Made by a program: the position numbers and the translations under genes
The notes under the pieces: generated by a model
Databases searched by the model: none
Told to the model about the DNA's origin: nothing
Seen by the model: only the letters and a program-made list of their open reading frames with translations
In this document: in pieces, positions 1-7,201 of the stretch
Layout of the letters: each line of letters begins with the position of its first letter
Position numbering within the stretch: the stretch's first letter is position 1
NCBI GenBank assembly: GCA_034429275.1
Contig: DAOUFU010000018.1
Coordinates: forward strand, 1-18,461
Direction of reading: 5' to 3'
DNA length: 18,461 nucleotides
Source: DAOUFU01 sp034429275
GTDB taxonomy: Bacteria; Chloroflexota; Anaerolineae; Aggregatilineales; Aggregatilineaceae

Positions 1-218
1 ATGATCCCCATCAGCGCCAGGATCGCTTTCAGCCAGTTCGGCCAGCGGCCTCGCCGCCGCCGCCGCGCCTGTCGGCGGCGCACCCGGCTGGACCGCCGCG
101 ACTCGCTGAGCGTCATGTTTACTTCGGTGGAAAGTCCCAGGCGATCCATGTCGTTGGGGACTTGCGAAGGCAGGCGCTCGTGTGTATCCGTCGTGTTGCT
201 CGGATTATTCGATGCCAT
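1..218 (-). CDS. N-terminal fragment of an unrecognised membrane protein, cut by the window edge
   Basis: An open frame runs from an ATG at 218 down to base 1 with no stop, giving 72 codons before the edge. The start is supported by GAGGAG and a nearer AGGA just upstream on the minus strand. The visible protein begins MASNNPSNTTDTHERLPSQV. Its first 40 or so residues are polar, and a very Arg-rich stretch follows at about residues 42-60. The sequence then becomes hydrophobic (WLKAILALMGII) as the window ends. This is the layout of a cytoplasmic N-tail, a positive-inside cluster and the first membrane segment. Without the rest of the protein I cannot assign a family. It is divergent from the EF-G-like gene and has its own candidate promoter at 348-377. 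Confidence 0.7.
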   Translation of the reverse strand, partial: MASNNPSNTTDTHERLPSQVPNDMDRLGLSTEVNMTLSESRRSSRVRRRQARRRRRGRWPNWLKAILALMGI

Positions 219-282
219 AAGGTATCCTGCTCCTCAACCAAGCGCGATGGGGCTGCGTTGGTGATCTAGCTGCCGCGCCAGG

Positions 283-331
283 GCTTCCAATACCGGCTCG
301 ATGAACAGGGCGCGGCTCGTGCTTCCAATAC
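283..331. repeat. Short direct repeat GCTTCCAATAC, two copies
   Basis: The 11-mer GCTTCCAATAC occurs exactly at 283-293 and 321-331, 38 bp apart. Both copies lie in the predicted leader of the minus-strand gene that starts at 218. Its function is unknown; it could be a protein-binding site or chance. Confidence 0.4.
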
Positions 332-347
332 ACCGATGGTAGATGGC

Positions 348-377
348 ACTATAGCGCATAGCGCCCCAGTTTGCCAA
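348..377 (-). promoter_or_regulatory. Sigma-70-type promoter for the leftmost minus-strand gene
   Basis: On the minus strand, TTGGCA (377-372), 18 bp and TATAGT (353-348) match five of six consensus bases in each box. The predicted leader to the ATG at 218 is about 120 nt. The spacer next to the -10 box holds a tandem ATAGCGC repeat at 351-364, which could be an operator. Confidence 0.55.
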
Positions 378-456
378 GAGTCCCCCACCCAGCGCAGGGC
401 AATCGCATCCAAAAGGACTGTTTTAGCGGACGCGCATCGTCTGCCCCTGTTGCCCG

Positions 457-682
457 TTGGCCATGTGATCGGATATGAGGGCATCGAACGATTGGCCTCA
501 CCCCCGCGCAGCCAAAACCGGGCCGCTCCGCCCCCTCTCCGGGAATTTTCGCGGCAGACCAGGCGCCTCCCAAGAGGCGCGCAGGTCGGGGGTGAGGTCG
601 GACTCTCGCAGGTCACCATCGCCGGTTATTTTCTCAAAGTGCATGAGCGTGCGGCGAAACACGGCGTGAACTTTCGTGAAAT
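457..682 (+). repeat. Dispersed promoter-associated repeat, copy 1
   Basis: This is a roughly 226-bp copy, highly similar along its length to copy 3 (7246-7477). The core at 494-599 begins GGCCTCACCCCC and ends GGGGGTGAGGTC, an imperfect inverted repeat. The left flank contains GATCGGATATGAG. The right flank contains CTCGCAGGTCACC and ends at GAACTTTCGTGAAAT. The central palindrome is damaged here: the left arm CCCCCTCTCC (531-540) is intact, but most of the right arm seen in copies 2 and 3 is missing. A second inner hairpin, GCGCCTC-CCAA-GAGGCGC, is intact. No credible protein is encoded; open frames through it are by-products of its composition. Confidence 0.85.
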
Positions 683-703
683 GCCCCCTGGCCCAAATCA
701 CCT

Positions 704-732
704 TTGACTTTTGCCCCCGCGTCTCGTAAAAT
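704..732 (+). promoter_or_regulatory. Sigma-70-type promoter for the EF-G-like gene
   Basis: TTGACT (704-709), 17 bp and TAAAAT (727-732) match five of six consensus bases in each box with optimal spacing. The -35 box begins 21 bp after repeat copy 1 ends. The predicted start site is near 739, leaving a leader of about 190 nt. Confidence 0.65.
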
Positions 733-931
733 CGTGCCTTGTGATCGATGCTGTGGCGATTTGAGCGTATTCCAAGACCTGCCCTCAATCCAAGTTCTCG
801 CCCACACCATCCTGAACTGAGGACCTTTTTTCCGGTGGCGCAGGGCGCTGCACCGGCGCGCTGGTGTTAGTCTGGCATACACTGGAAAGACGCTCACTGG
901 AAACCCGCGAAATATTCTGGAGGCATCTTAC
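733..931 (+). other. Leader region of the EF-G-like gene
   Basis: This stretch of about 200 nt lies between the predicted promoter and the start codon and holds no credible gene. A run of six T sits near 824-830, without a good stem before it. The ribosome-binding site GGAGG is at 919-923, eight bases before the ATG. I do not recognise a riboswitch or a ribosomal-protein-type leader. Confidence 0.4.
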
Positions 932-3022
932 ATGAAGGCGTATACCACCGAGCAGTTGAGGAATGTTGCCCTGGTCGGCCACCAGGGCGCTGGTAAGACG
1001 AGCCTGGTCGAGGCCATGCTCTTTGTTACCGGCGCGACCACACGTATGGGCAAAGTCGAAGAGGGCAACACCACCGCCGACTTCGACCAGGACGAGCGCG
1101 AGCGCGGCCTGAGCATCTATACCGCCCTCGTGCCCGTTGAATACAAAGACGTCAAAATCAACGTGCTCGATGCGCCCGGCTACGTTGACTTTCAGGGCGA
1201 GGCCAAAAACGCCGTGCGCGCCGCCGATACCGTGGTCATGCTGGTCGATGCCGTCTCCGGCCCCGAAGTGGGCACCGAGCTGGCCTTCGACTATGCCCAG
1301 GAATTTGATTCGCCCGTCATGGTCGCCATCAACAAGATGGACCGCGACAACGCCAATTTCAGCCGCGTGCTCGCCACCCTGACCGAACGCTTCCCCCAGT
1401 ATCGCTTTGTGCCGGTCGCGCTGCCCATCGGCTCCCAGGCCGAATTCAAGGGAGTCGTCAACCTGCTGACCCAGAAGGCCCACCTCGGTGATGGCAAGCA
1501 GACCGCCGATGTCCCCGGCGATATGGCCGACGCCGTCGAAGAGGCGCGCCTGGCCCTGATCGAAGCCGCCGCCGAAGGCGACGACGCGCTGATGGAGAAA
1601 TACTTCGAGTCGGAAAGCCTGACCGATGACGAAATCCTGCAGGGGCTGCGCGCAGGCATGATTCACGGGGCACAGCGCCTCGTGCCGGTGCTCGTCACCA
1701 GTGCCACTCACAACATCGGCACGATCCCCCTGCTCGATGCCCTGGTCGCTTATGTGCCCTCGCCCGCCAACCGGCCCGTCTCCGTGCTGAACGATGGCGA
1801 GATCGAAATTCTGCCCGGCCCACATTCCAATGCCGACCCCGTGCTGGCCTATGTTTTCCACAGCCACACCGATAAGTATGGCACGCTCACCTATTTCCGC
1901 CTGTTCCGGGGATCGATCAAGAGCGGCGACACCCTGCAAAACCTCGATACCGACCAGGATGAGCGCATGGGAAGCATGGCCACCGTCCGCGGTGCCGAGC
2001 AGATTCCGCTCGATGTGATCAACGCCGGCGACATCGGCGTCGTCGCCAAGCTCCAGAATTCCTATGTGGGCAGCACGCTGGCCCCCAAGTCGTGGACCAA
2101 GCCGGTTGTCAAGCCGCATATCCCCATGCCGATCTACGCCGTCTCGCTGCACCCGCGCACCCAGAGCGACAGCGCCAAGATGGGTGAAGTCCTCAACAAC
2201 CTGAGCCACAGCGATCCCACGCTCCAGTGGCGCTTCGCCCCCGCCGTCAAGCAGACGGTGCTCGAAGGCATGGGCGGCACCCACATCGACGTGGCGATCA
2301 AGCGTGCCGAACGGTTGGGCGTCGGTCTCGATACCAACGTGCCGAAGGTGCCCTACCAGGAAACCGTCACCCGCTCGGCGACCGCCGTCTACCGCCACAA
2401 GAAGCAGACCGGCGGCGCGGGCCAGTTCGCCGAAGTCCACCTGCGCGTTGAGCCGATCCCCCAGGTGGATGGCGAAGAACCCGTCGAATTTGAATTCACT
2501 TCGGAGATCGTCGGCGGCGCGATCAGCGCGCAGTTCGTCGGCTCGACCGAAAAGGGTGTGCGCCAGGTGCTCGACCAGGGCGTGATCGCCGGTTACCCGG
2601 TCAAGTATGTGCGCGCCGTCGTGTACGATGGCAAGATGCACCCGGTGGACTCCAAAGACATCGCCTTCCAGACGGCAGGGCGCGGCGCGTTCCGCGAAGC
2701 CTTCGCCAACGCCGGGCCGGTCCTGCTGGAACCGATCATGACCGTGCGCGTGACCGTGCCGGAAGAGAACATGGGCGACATCATGGGCGACATGAACACC
2801 CGGCGCGGGCGCGTGCTGGGCATGGAGACCGAAGCGGGCCGCAGCGTCGTCACCGCCGAAGTCCCGCTGGCCGAAATCCAGCGCTACAGCAACGACCTGC
2901 GCTCGATGACCGCCGGGCGCGGCGTCTTCACCATGGAGTTCCTGCGCTACGAGCGCGTGCCTGCCCACCTGCAGGAAGCCATCATCGCGCAGAGCCAGAA
3001 GGAACAGCAGGAAGAGGAATAA
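932..3022 (+). CDS. fusA: Elongation factor G-like GTPase (EF-G2 type)
   Basis: This 696-residue translational GTPase has full EF-G length and domain order. G1 is GHQGAGKT (16-23), G3 is DAPGYVDF (80-87), G4 is NKMD (134-137) and G5 is TSAT (about 254-257). It then has beta-barrel domain II, domain IV with KQTGGAGQFAEV and HPVDSKDIAF, and domain V with RRGRVLGME. Canonical EF-G has AHIDAGKT and DTPGHVDF. GHxGxGKT and DAPGY are typical of the EF-G2/EF-G-like subfamily, for example the second EF-G of Thermus. The His that helps GTP hydrolysis is therefore Tyr84, and the G2 Thr is Ser61 (ERGLSI). It probably binds ribosomes and GTP, but its role beside the main EF-G is unknown. GGAGG eight bases upstream sets the start. 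It is monocistronic, with a promoter at 704 and a terminator at 3053. Confidence 0.95.
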   Translation: MKAYTTEQLRNVALVGHQGAGKTSLVEAMLFVTGATTRMGKVEEGNTTADFDQDERERGLSIYTALVPVEYKDVKINVLDAPGYVDFQGEAKNAVRAADTVVMLVDAVSGPEVGTELAFDYAQEFDSPVMVAINKMDRDNANFSRVLATLTERFPQYRFVPVALPIGSQAEFKGVVNLLTQKAHLGDGKQTADVPGDMADAVEEARLALIEAAAEGDDALMEKYFESESLTDDEILQGLRAGMIHGAQRLVPVLVTSATHNIGTIPLLDALVAYVPSPANRPVSVLNDGEIEILPGPHSNADPVLAYVFHSHTDKYGTLTYFRLFRGSIKSGDTLQNLDTDQDERMGSMATVRGAEQIPLDVINAGDIGVVAKLQNSYVGSTLAPKSWTKPVVKPHIPMPIYAVSLHPRTQSDSAKMGEVLNNLSHSDPTLQWRFAPAVKQTVLEGMGGTHIDVAIKRAERLGVGLDTNVPKVPYQETVTRSATAVYRHKKQTGGAGQFAEVHLRVEPIPQVDGEEPVEFEFTSEIVGGAISAQFVGSTEKGVRQVLDQGVIAGYPVKYVRAVVYDGKMHPVDSKDIAFQTAGRGAFREAFANAGPVLLEPIMTVRVTVPEENMGDIMGDMNTRRGRVLGMETEAGRSVVTAEVPLAEIQRYSNDLRSMTAGRGVFTMEFLRYERVPAHLQEAIIAQSQKEQQEEE

Positions 3023-3052
3023 TCCTCGCCTGTACTTCCTGTGTTCAACCGA

Positions 3053-3083
3053 CGAGGCGCTGGGGTTCAGCGCCTCGTTTTTT
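3053..3083 (+). terminator. Intrinsic terminator after the EF-G-like gene
   Basis: A perfect 10-bp stem, CGAGGCGCTG (3053-3062) with CAGCGCCTCG (3068-3077) and a GGGTT loop, is followed by six T (3078-3083). It lies 30 bp after the stop. Its stem is nearly the same as that of the terminator at 8894. Transcripts from the converging kinase gene meet the same hairpin but get a poorer T-tract. Confidence 0.9.
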
Positions 3084-3117
3084 ATCCCTGCCTGGAAGCA
3101 ATGCCCGCAGCACGCGC

Positions 3118-4149
3118 TCAGGCCGAGTCCCGCCCGGCCACGCCCTCGCGCGCCAGCATCGCCGCGCCGATCAGCACGGCGCTGTCGCCCAGGGCGGCGG
3201 TGAGGATCGGCAGGCTTTCGTCCGGCACCGGGCGCAGCAGCGCGTGGTGCGCATATTCGCGGATGATGGGCAGCATGAATTCGCCGCACGCCTCGATCAG
3301 CCCACCGCCAAAGACGATGCAGTCGGGATCGATGGCGTTCACCAGGCTGCCGGTGAACAACCCCAGGTGACGCGCCGCGCGGCTCACCACCTCGACCACG
3401 ACCGGATCGCCGGCGGTGATCATATCCGCCAGCACCCCGCTGGTGATCTCGCCGGATTCCAGGTCGAGCACCTCGGTCAGCAGGCTGCGCCGCCCGCCGC
3501 GAATCTCGCCGATGATATCGCGCTCGATGGCCGTGCGGCTGGCCAGCGCTTCGATACAGCCGCGCCGCCCGCACCCGCAGATCGGGCCGTCGATCATCAT
3601 GACCATGTGGCCGATCTCGGCGGCAGCATTCCGCGCCCCGCGCCACAACTGGCCGTTGAGCACAATTCCGCCACCGATGCCCGTGCCGGGGAAGATGCCG
3701 ACCACCGAATTGTAGCCGCGCGCCACCCCGGCAGCCGTCTCGCCAAAGGTGCCCGCGTTGACGTCGTTGTGCACAAAGACGGGCATCTTGAGCAGGTGAC
3801 TCAGGCGGGTGCCCAGCGGCACATTGGTCCAGTCGGGCAGGTTGGGCGCAAACTCGACCACGCCGGTTTCATAGTTCGAGACGCCCGGCGCGCCGATGCC
3901 TACCGCCAGGATGTCGGACGGGTCAAGATGCGCGTTGGCGATGGCGTCGGTCGCTGTGCGGGCGATGCGCTCGATCACCGCCTCGACTCCGCGCTCGGCG
4001 CGCGTCTTGCGCTTGGCCTGGCCGATGATCGTGCCGGTACTGTCCACCACCCCGGCCAGGATTTTCGTGCCGCCGAGGTCGATGCCGAGCATCATGGATG
4101 GGGCAGAAAACGTGGGCGGACCGTCCTTGTCGTGGTTCTTTTTCGCCAT
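3118..4149 (-). CDS. ROK-family sugar kinase (glucokinase-like)
   Basis: This 343-residue protein is of typical ROK length. It has the N-terminal phosphate-binding motif DLGGTK (24-29), the catalytic Asp129 in HNDVNAG and the glycine-rich GTGIGGGIV (156-163). The ROK zinc site is His181 with Cys191, Cys193 and Cys198 (GHM...CGCGRRGC). Near the C-terminus is IDPDCIVFGGGL. It should phosphorylate glucose or a related sugar or amino sugar in the cytoplasm with ATP; the exact substrate cannot be read from sequence. There is no N-terminal helix-turn-helix, so it is an enzyme rather than a ROK repressor. AGGGGG six bases before the ATG supports the start, although a Met at residue 19 lies nearer the conserved domain. 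It converges with the EF-G-like gene and has a candidate promoter at 4197-4225. Confidence 0.92.
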   Translation of the reverse strand: MAKKNHDKDGPPTFSAPSMMLGIDLGGTKILAGVVDSTGTIIGQAKRKTRAERGVEAVIERIARTATDAIANAHLDPSDILAVGIGAPGVSNYETGVVEFAPNLPDWTNVPLGTRLSHLLKMPVFVHNDVNAGTFGETAAGVARGYNSVVGIFPGTGIGGGIVLNGQLWRGARNAAAEIGHMVMMIDGPICGCGRRGCIEALASRTAIERDIIGEIRGGRRSLLTEVLDLESGEITSGVLADMITAGDPVVVEVVSRAARHLGLFTGSLVNAIDPDCIVFGGGLIEACGEFMLPIIREYAHHALLRPVPDESLPILTAALGDSAVLIGAAMLAREGVAGRDSA

Positions 4150-4196
4150 GCTGATCCCCCTGAATGGTGTTCGGGCTTTTGTTCAGTCAGCCCTCA

Positions 4197-4225
4197 ATAG
4201 TAGACCGAAGCGAGCCAGGGCGCAA
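4197..4225 (-). promoter_or_regulatory. Candidate promoter for the ROK kinase
   Basis: On the minus strand, TTGCGC (4225-4220), 17 bp and TACTAT (4202-4197) precede the ATG by about 50 bases. The match to consensus is moderate. The same TTGCGC-N17 arrangement precedes the lipoprotein gene at 10142-10170. Confidence 0.45.
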
Positions 4226-4260
4226 TGAATGACGGCGGCAGACCCCAGGGTGATTGCATC

Positions 4261-4407
4261 AAAATACATGACCCGCGCGAGACCGGCCTCACCCCCACCT
4301 TCGCCGCGCCCTGCGGGCGCGTTGTCGGTTGCCCCCTCTCCGAAAATTTTCGGAGAGGGGGCGAAGCGGCCCGGTTTTGGCCGCGCGGGGGTGAGGCCAG
4401 CCCTTCG
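4261..4407 (-). repeat. Dispersed promoter-associated repeat, copy 2
   Basis: The core at 4285-4398 (114 bp) is bounded by GGCCTCACCCCC and GGGGGTGAGGCC. The central palindrome is perfect over 30 bp at 4332-4361, with arms CCCCCTCTCCGAAAA and TTTTCGGAGAGGGGG. The inner hairpin is GCGCCC-TGC-GGGCGC on the plus strand, a different sequence from copies 1 and 3 but still self-complementary. Flank similarity to the other copies extends a little on each side (CTCGCGCGGGTC and TATTTT on one, CGAAGGGCTGGCC on the other). It points toward the ROK kinase and starts about 10 bp after the EamA stop codon. Confidence 0.85.
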
Positions 4408-4416
4408 CAGACCTCA

Positions 4417-5304
4417 TCACCCCGGCGGCGCAGCGCGGCGAATCTGCACCAGCAGCGATCCGGCGGCGGCCAGTGCCAGTCCCACGATGGCACGGGCGGT
4501 CAGCGCCTCGCCCAGGAATATCCAGGCCAGGATCGCGATCTGGATCAGCATGGTGTTATTGATGACGCTGGACTCGACGGCGGATAGTTCGCGCTGGGTC
4601 AGGTTCCACAGCGTGAAGGCCAGCGCGGTATTGACCACCGCCAGCCATACCACGATCAGCACACCGGAGAGAGTGAGGGTCGGCAGGCCCTGGAAAAGCG
4701 CCCCGCCCGCCAGCATGATCGGCGCGCCAACGCCCATGCTGGCCGTCGTCACCGCCAGCGGCGAGATGGTGCCACGCCGGTTGATATGCCGCCCAGCCAG
4801 CGTGCTGAACGCATTCCCCAGCACACAAAGCCCGGCGAAGGCCAGCCCCAATGCCGCCCCACCCAGCCCCGCGGGAGCCAGGTAGAGCACCGCGCCCACC
4901 GCGTACAGCGCGATGCCCGCCCACTGCCCGCGCGTTGGGCGCTCGTTCAGCAGTGCGATGCCCAGCAGCGCGACCAACACGCTGGTGAAATTGAGCCGCA
5001 GGGAGAGAGTCGGCGCGGGAAGATGGGCCAGCGCCAGGAATTGGGTCCCCTGGGTGATGGCATACACCAGCAGGCCGAGCACAATCAGCCTGCGCCACGA
5101 GGCCGCCGGGAGCGCGCGCAGCTCGCCCAGCGTGCCCCGTCGCCACGCGAAGGGCAGCAGGACTCCCCAGGCCAGCACGTAGCGCAGCCCGGCGAAGGTC
5201 AGCGCGGGGATGTCTTCCAGCCCCAGCTTGATCAGCACCCACGAGCTGGACCACAACATGGTGACCAGCAGCGCGAGCAGCGTGGCGCGTGTATGGGCGG
5301 TCAT
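4417..5304 (-). CDS. EamA-family (DMT superfamily) transporter
   Basis: This 295-residue, very hydrophobic protein has about ten predicted membrane helices in two halves, the EamA duplicated fold. Features typical of the family include LLVTMLWSSSWVLIKLGLEDIPALTFAGLRY at the N-terminus and a helix pair ending in ALLNERPTRGQWAGIALYAVGAVL. The second half repeats the pattern with ILAWIFLGEALTARAIVGLALAAAGSLLV. It is probably an inner-membrane metabolite exporter; its substrate is unknown. I chose the ATG at 5304 because the first helix follows at the usual distance. An in-frame GTG at 5370 would add 22 residues and sits 4 nt after the upstream stop, so reinitiation there is possible; neither start has a strong ribosome-binding site. 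It follows the ABC-2-type permease on the same strand and may be co-transcribed. Confidence 0.9.
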   Translation of the reverse strand: MTAHTRATLLALLVTMLWSSSWVLIKLGLEDIPALTFAGLRYVLAWGVLLPFAWRRGTLGELRALPAASWRRLIVLGLLVYAITQGTQFLALAHLPAPTLSLRLNFTSVLVALLGIALLNERPTRGQWAGIALYAVGAVLYLAPAGLGGAALGLAFAGLCVLGNAFSTLAGRHINRRGTISPLAVTTASMGVGAPIMLAGGALFQGLPTLTLSGVLIVVWLAVVNTALAFTLWNLTQRELSAVESSVINNTMLIQIAILAWIFLGEALTARAIVGLALAAAGSLLVQIRRAAPPG

Positions 5305-5373
5305 CGGCAGCCCAGGCCGTGTTGATATTCGAGGCTGAAAAAGCGTGCGTTTTGGTGCAAATGTGGACACTAC

Positions 5374-6267
5374 CTAGTCTCGCTGGGCGGCGCGCAGCGT
5401 CCAGCGCCAGATCAGCATAATCGCCCCTTCGCGCAGGATAATATTGAACACGCCTGCCAGCACGACCATGTTGTTGTCGAAGCGCCCCAGGTAACCCGCG
5501 AGCGGGCCGAGCGCCGCCACCGAGAGCAGATCGCTGCCCAGGCCGGGGCCAGGCTTCAGGCGCAGCAGCAGCGCCGCGACTCCGACATCGGCCAGCCACA
5601 CGGCAAACAGCACCCCCAGCCCCGTCGCGATGGCACTGCGCATGTTGGAGGTCGAGGCACTCGCCGCCAGCACCGCCAGCGCCGAGAGCACGAAGAACTG
5701 CACACGGTCGATGATGAACATGCACGCCACGACGAACGGGATCACCAGCGCGCCCAGGCACAGCACCGAAGGCGGCACATCGAGCGACATATTCTCCAGC
5801 GAGGCGGAGGTGAAAAACAGGCTGACCATCCCCATGATCACGGCCACTATCACCAGCAGCGACATCAGCAGCCGCAGCAGCGAGCGCAGCCACCACAACG
5901 CCCCACCGGCCTTGCCCAGCACCACTTCGCTGAGGCTGAGCGGCACGGTCCGCAGCGTATCCCACGTCTGGCGATCGCGTTCCTGCGCGACGGTGGGCGC
6001 AAGCGTGATGGTCAGCACCAGCCCCCACAGCCCAAAGATCGGGATCAGCAGCACCAGGAAGTTTTGGAGATAAAACACCAGCAGCACGCTCAGATAGCAC
6101 GTGATGCCGCTGACGACCAGCAGCGTGCCGGTTGCACGCAGAATCCACTCGGTCGCCACCTGCCAGATGGGCGGGCGGGTCAGCTCGCGCTGAAAAATGG
6201 GATTGGCCTGCGTCTGCTCATCCACCAGCAGCAGGTGATTCATAATCAACCACGAGGTAAGCGGCAT
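5374..6267 (-). CDS. ABC-2-type membrane permease-like protein
   Basis: This 297-residue membrane protein has about six hydrophobic segments. The N-terminus carries NPIFQRELTRPP (22-33), like the cytoplasmic NPxxxRE motif of ABC-2 permeases. After two helices comes VAQERDRQTWDTLRTVPLSL with GK at 118-119, the characteristic coupling-helix region of that family. It would be the membrane half of an ABC exporter. No ATP-binding subunit lies next to it, so the partner must be encoded elsewhere if it is a transporter. It is upstream of the EamA gene and the pair are probably one transcript. The start at 6267 lacks a strong ribosome-binding site; Met9 is an alternative. Confidence 0.75.
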   Translation of the reverse strand: MPLTSWLIMNHLLLVDEQTQANPIFQRELTRPPIWQVATEWILRATGTLLVVSGITCYLSVLLVFYLQNFLVLLIPIFGLWGLVLTITLAPTVAQERDRQTWDTLRTVPLSLSEVVLGKAGGALWWLRSLLRLLMSLLVIVAVIMGMVSLFFTSASLENMSLDVPPSVLCLGALVIPFVVACMFIIDRVQFFVLSALAVLAASASTSNMRSAIATGLGVLFAVWLADVGVAALLLRLKPGPGLGSDLLSVAALGPLAGYLGRFDNNMVVLAGVFNIILREGAIMLIWRWTLRAAQRD

Positions 6268-6326
6268 GGCGCATCATCCATCAGGCAAAGCCGGCGCTCA
6301 GCGGCCCATGCAGGCGGCTGGTGTCA

Positions 6327-6332
6327 ATTATA
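6327..6332 (-). promoter_or_regulatory. Candidate -10 box for the ABC-2/EamA pair
   Basis: A perfect TATAAT lies on the minus strand, 60 bp before the start at 6267. No good -35 box is seen at 16-18 bp spacing (AAGGCG at 17). It sits in the divergent intergenic region shared with the VTT-like gene. Confidence 0.35.
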
Positions 6333-6422
6333 CACGCTGACCGGGCGCGCGCCTTTCGATTCTGGCGCGGCGCGGACGATGTCGGTACACTGGAAGCATT
6401 TCATCGCCAATGAGGGGAATCC

Positions 6423-7157
6423 ATGACACAACTCACCCGGCGGAAGCTGGCTGCCTTCCGCACCGAAATCAAATATGGCCTGCTGTCTATCGCCGGGTTG
6501 GGTGGGCTGTGGTGGCTTTCGCAGAGCGGCGTGCTGCACGGGGTGCAAGACGCGCTGAACTCGTTCGTCGGCGATGCCCTGGCGCTCGGCCTGATCGGAC
6601 TGGGACTGGGCGCGTTTGTCTCCAATGCCATCGTCTTGATCAGCATCCCGTTTTCGCTGATCGCCGTGACCTTCTTCCTGTCGCGCGCCAGTGCGGTCGA
6701 TATCGCCGCCTTCGCGCTGGTGACGGGCATCTGCGGCGGGCTGGGCAAGCTGCTGGCCTATTCGCTGGCATCCGGCGTCGCCGCCCAGGTGGAATCGCTC
6801 TCGCAGAGCGGGCTGTTCCGCTGGTTCGACCGTCTCACGCGCCAGCACCCGCGCTGGATTCCCGCGCTGGTCTTTGTCGGCATTGTGGGCGCGCTGCCCA
6901 ATGATCTGGTCCTGCTGCCGATGGTGCTGATCCGTTATCCCCTGCGGCGCATGGTGCTGCCGCTGATCAGCGCCAAGATCGTGCACAACCTCGGCCTGGC
7001 GCTGATCATGGTCTTCGTCGTGCACCAGACCCAGGACGCTCTCACCCCCTCGGCCAAAGTGGACCTGACGGCAGGCATCATCGTGCTGACCGTGCTCATG
7101 GTGTTTTACCAGATCGAGAAGGCGCGCCGCGACCGCACCGCTGCGCCGGAAGGCTAG
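6423..7157 (+). CDS. Polytopic membrane protein, VTT/DedA-like
   Basis: This 244-residue protein has about six hydrophobic segments (near residues 18-33, 52-86, 93-117, 146-170, 180-200 and 215-230). The segment GIVGALPNDLVLLPMVLIRYPLRRMVLPLISAKIVHNLGLAL resembles the SNARE-associated/VTT domain of DedA and YqaA proteins: a small-residue motif with Pro159, a basic loop, then a Gly-containing helix. DedA-like proteins act in membrane lipid scrambling and ion homeostasis. The assignment here rests on pattern only and is tentative; another six-helix membrane family is possible. GAGGGG six bases before the ATG fixes the start. It is divergent from the ABC-2-type gene, and repeat copy 3 follows it. 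Confidence 0.7.
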   Translation: MTQLTRRKLAAFRTEIKYGLLSIAGLGGLWWLSQSGVLHGVQDALNSFVGDALALGLIGLGLGAFVSNAIVLISIPFSLIAVTFFLSRASAVDIAAFALVTGICGGLGKLLAYSLASGVAAQVESLSQSGLFRWFDRLTRQHPRWIPALVFVGIVGALPNDLVLLPMVLIRYPLRRMVLPLISAKIVHNLGLALIMVFVVHQTQDALTPSAKVDLTAGIIVLTVLMVFYQIEKARRDRTAAPEG

Positions 7158-7201
7158 CCTTCGGCCTGCTCACCTGCGGGTGCATTTCAGTTGAGTTCAC
7201 G

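Noticed and set aside
336..707. Open frames through repeat copies 1 and 3 as small genes
   Set aside because: The frames exist because the repeat is GC-rich and lacks stops. They differ between copies, are interrupted by the palindrome and have no ribosome-binding site.
811..840. T-run near 824-830 as a terminator in the EF-G-like leader
   Set aside because: No stable stem lies directly upstream of the T-run.
785..3646. A 953-codon minus-strand open frame across the EF-G-like gene
   Set aside because: It is antisense to an unmistakable EF-G, rich in His, Gly, Ala and Asp as expected from GC-rich shadow frames, and has no recognisable domain.
3244..4200. A 318-codon plus-strand open frame
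   Set aside because: It is antisense to the ROK kinase, whose motifs are complete. The composition (Ala, Asp, His, Arg, Gln) is that of a shadow frame.
4556..6148. A 530-codon minus-strand frame spanning two genes
   Set aside because: It overlaps the EamA and ABC-2-type genes in another frame on the same strand. Both of those have proper membrane helices and family motifs.
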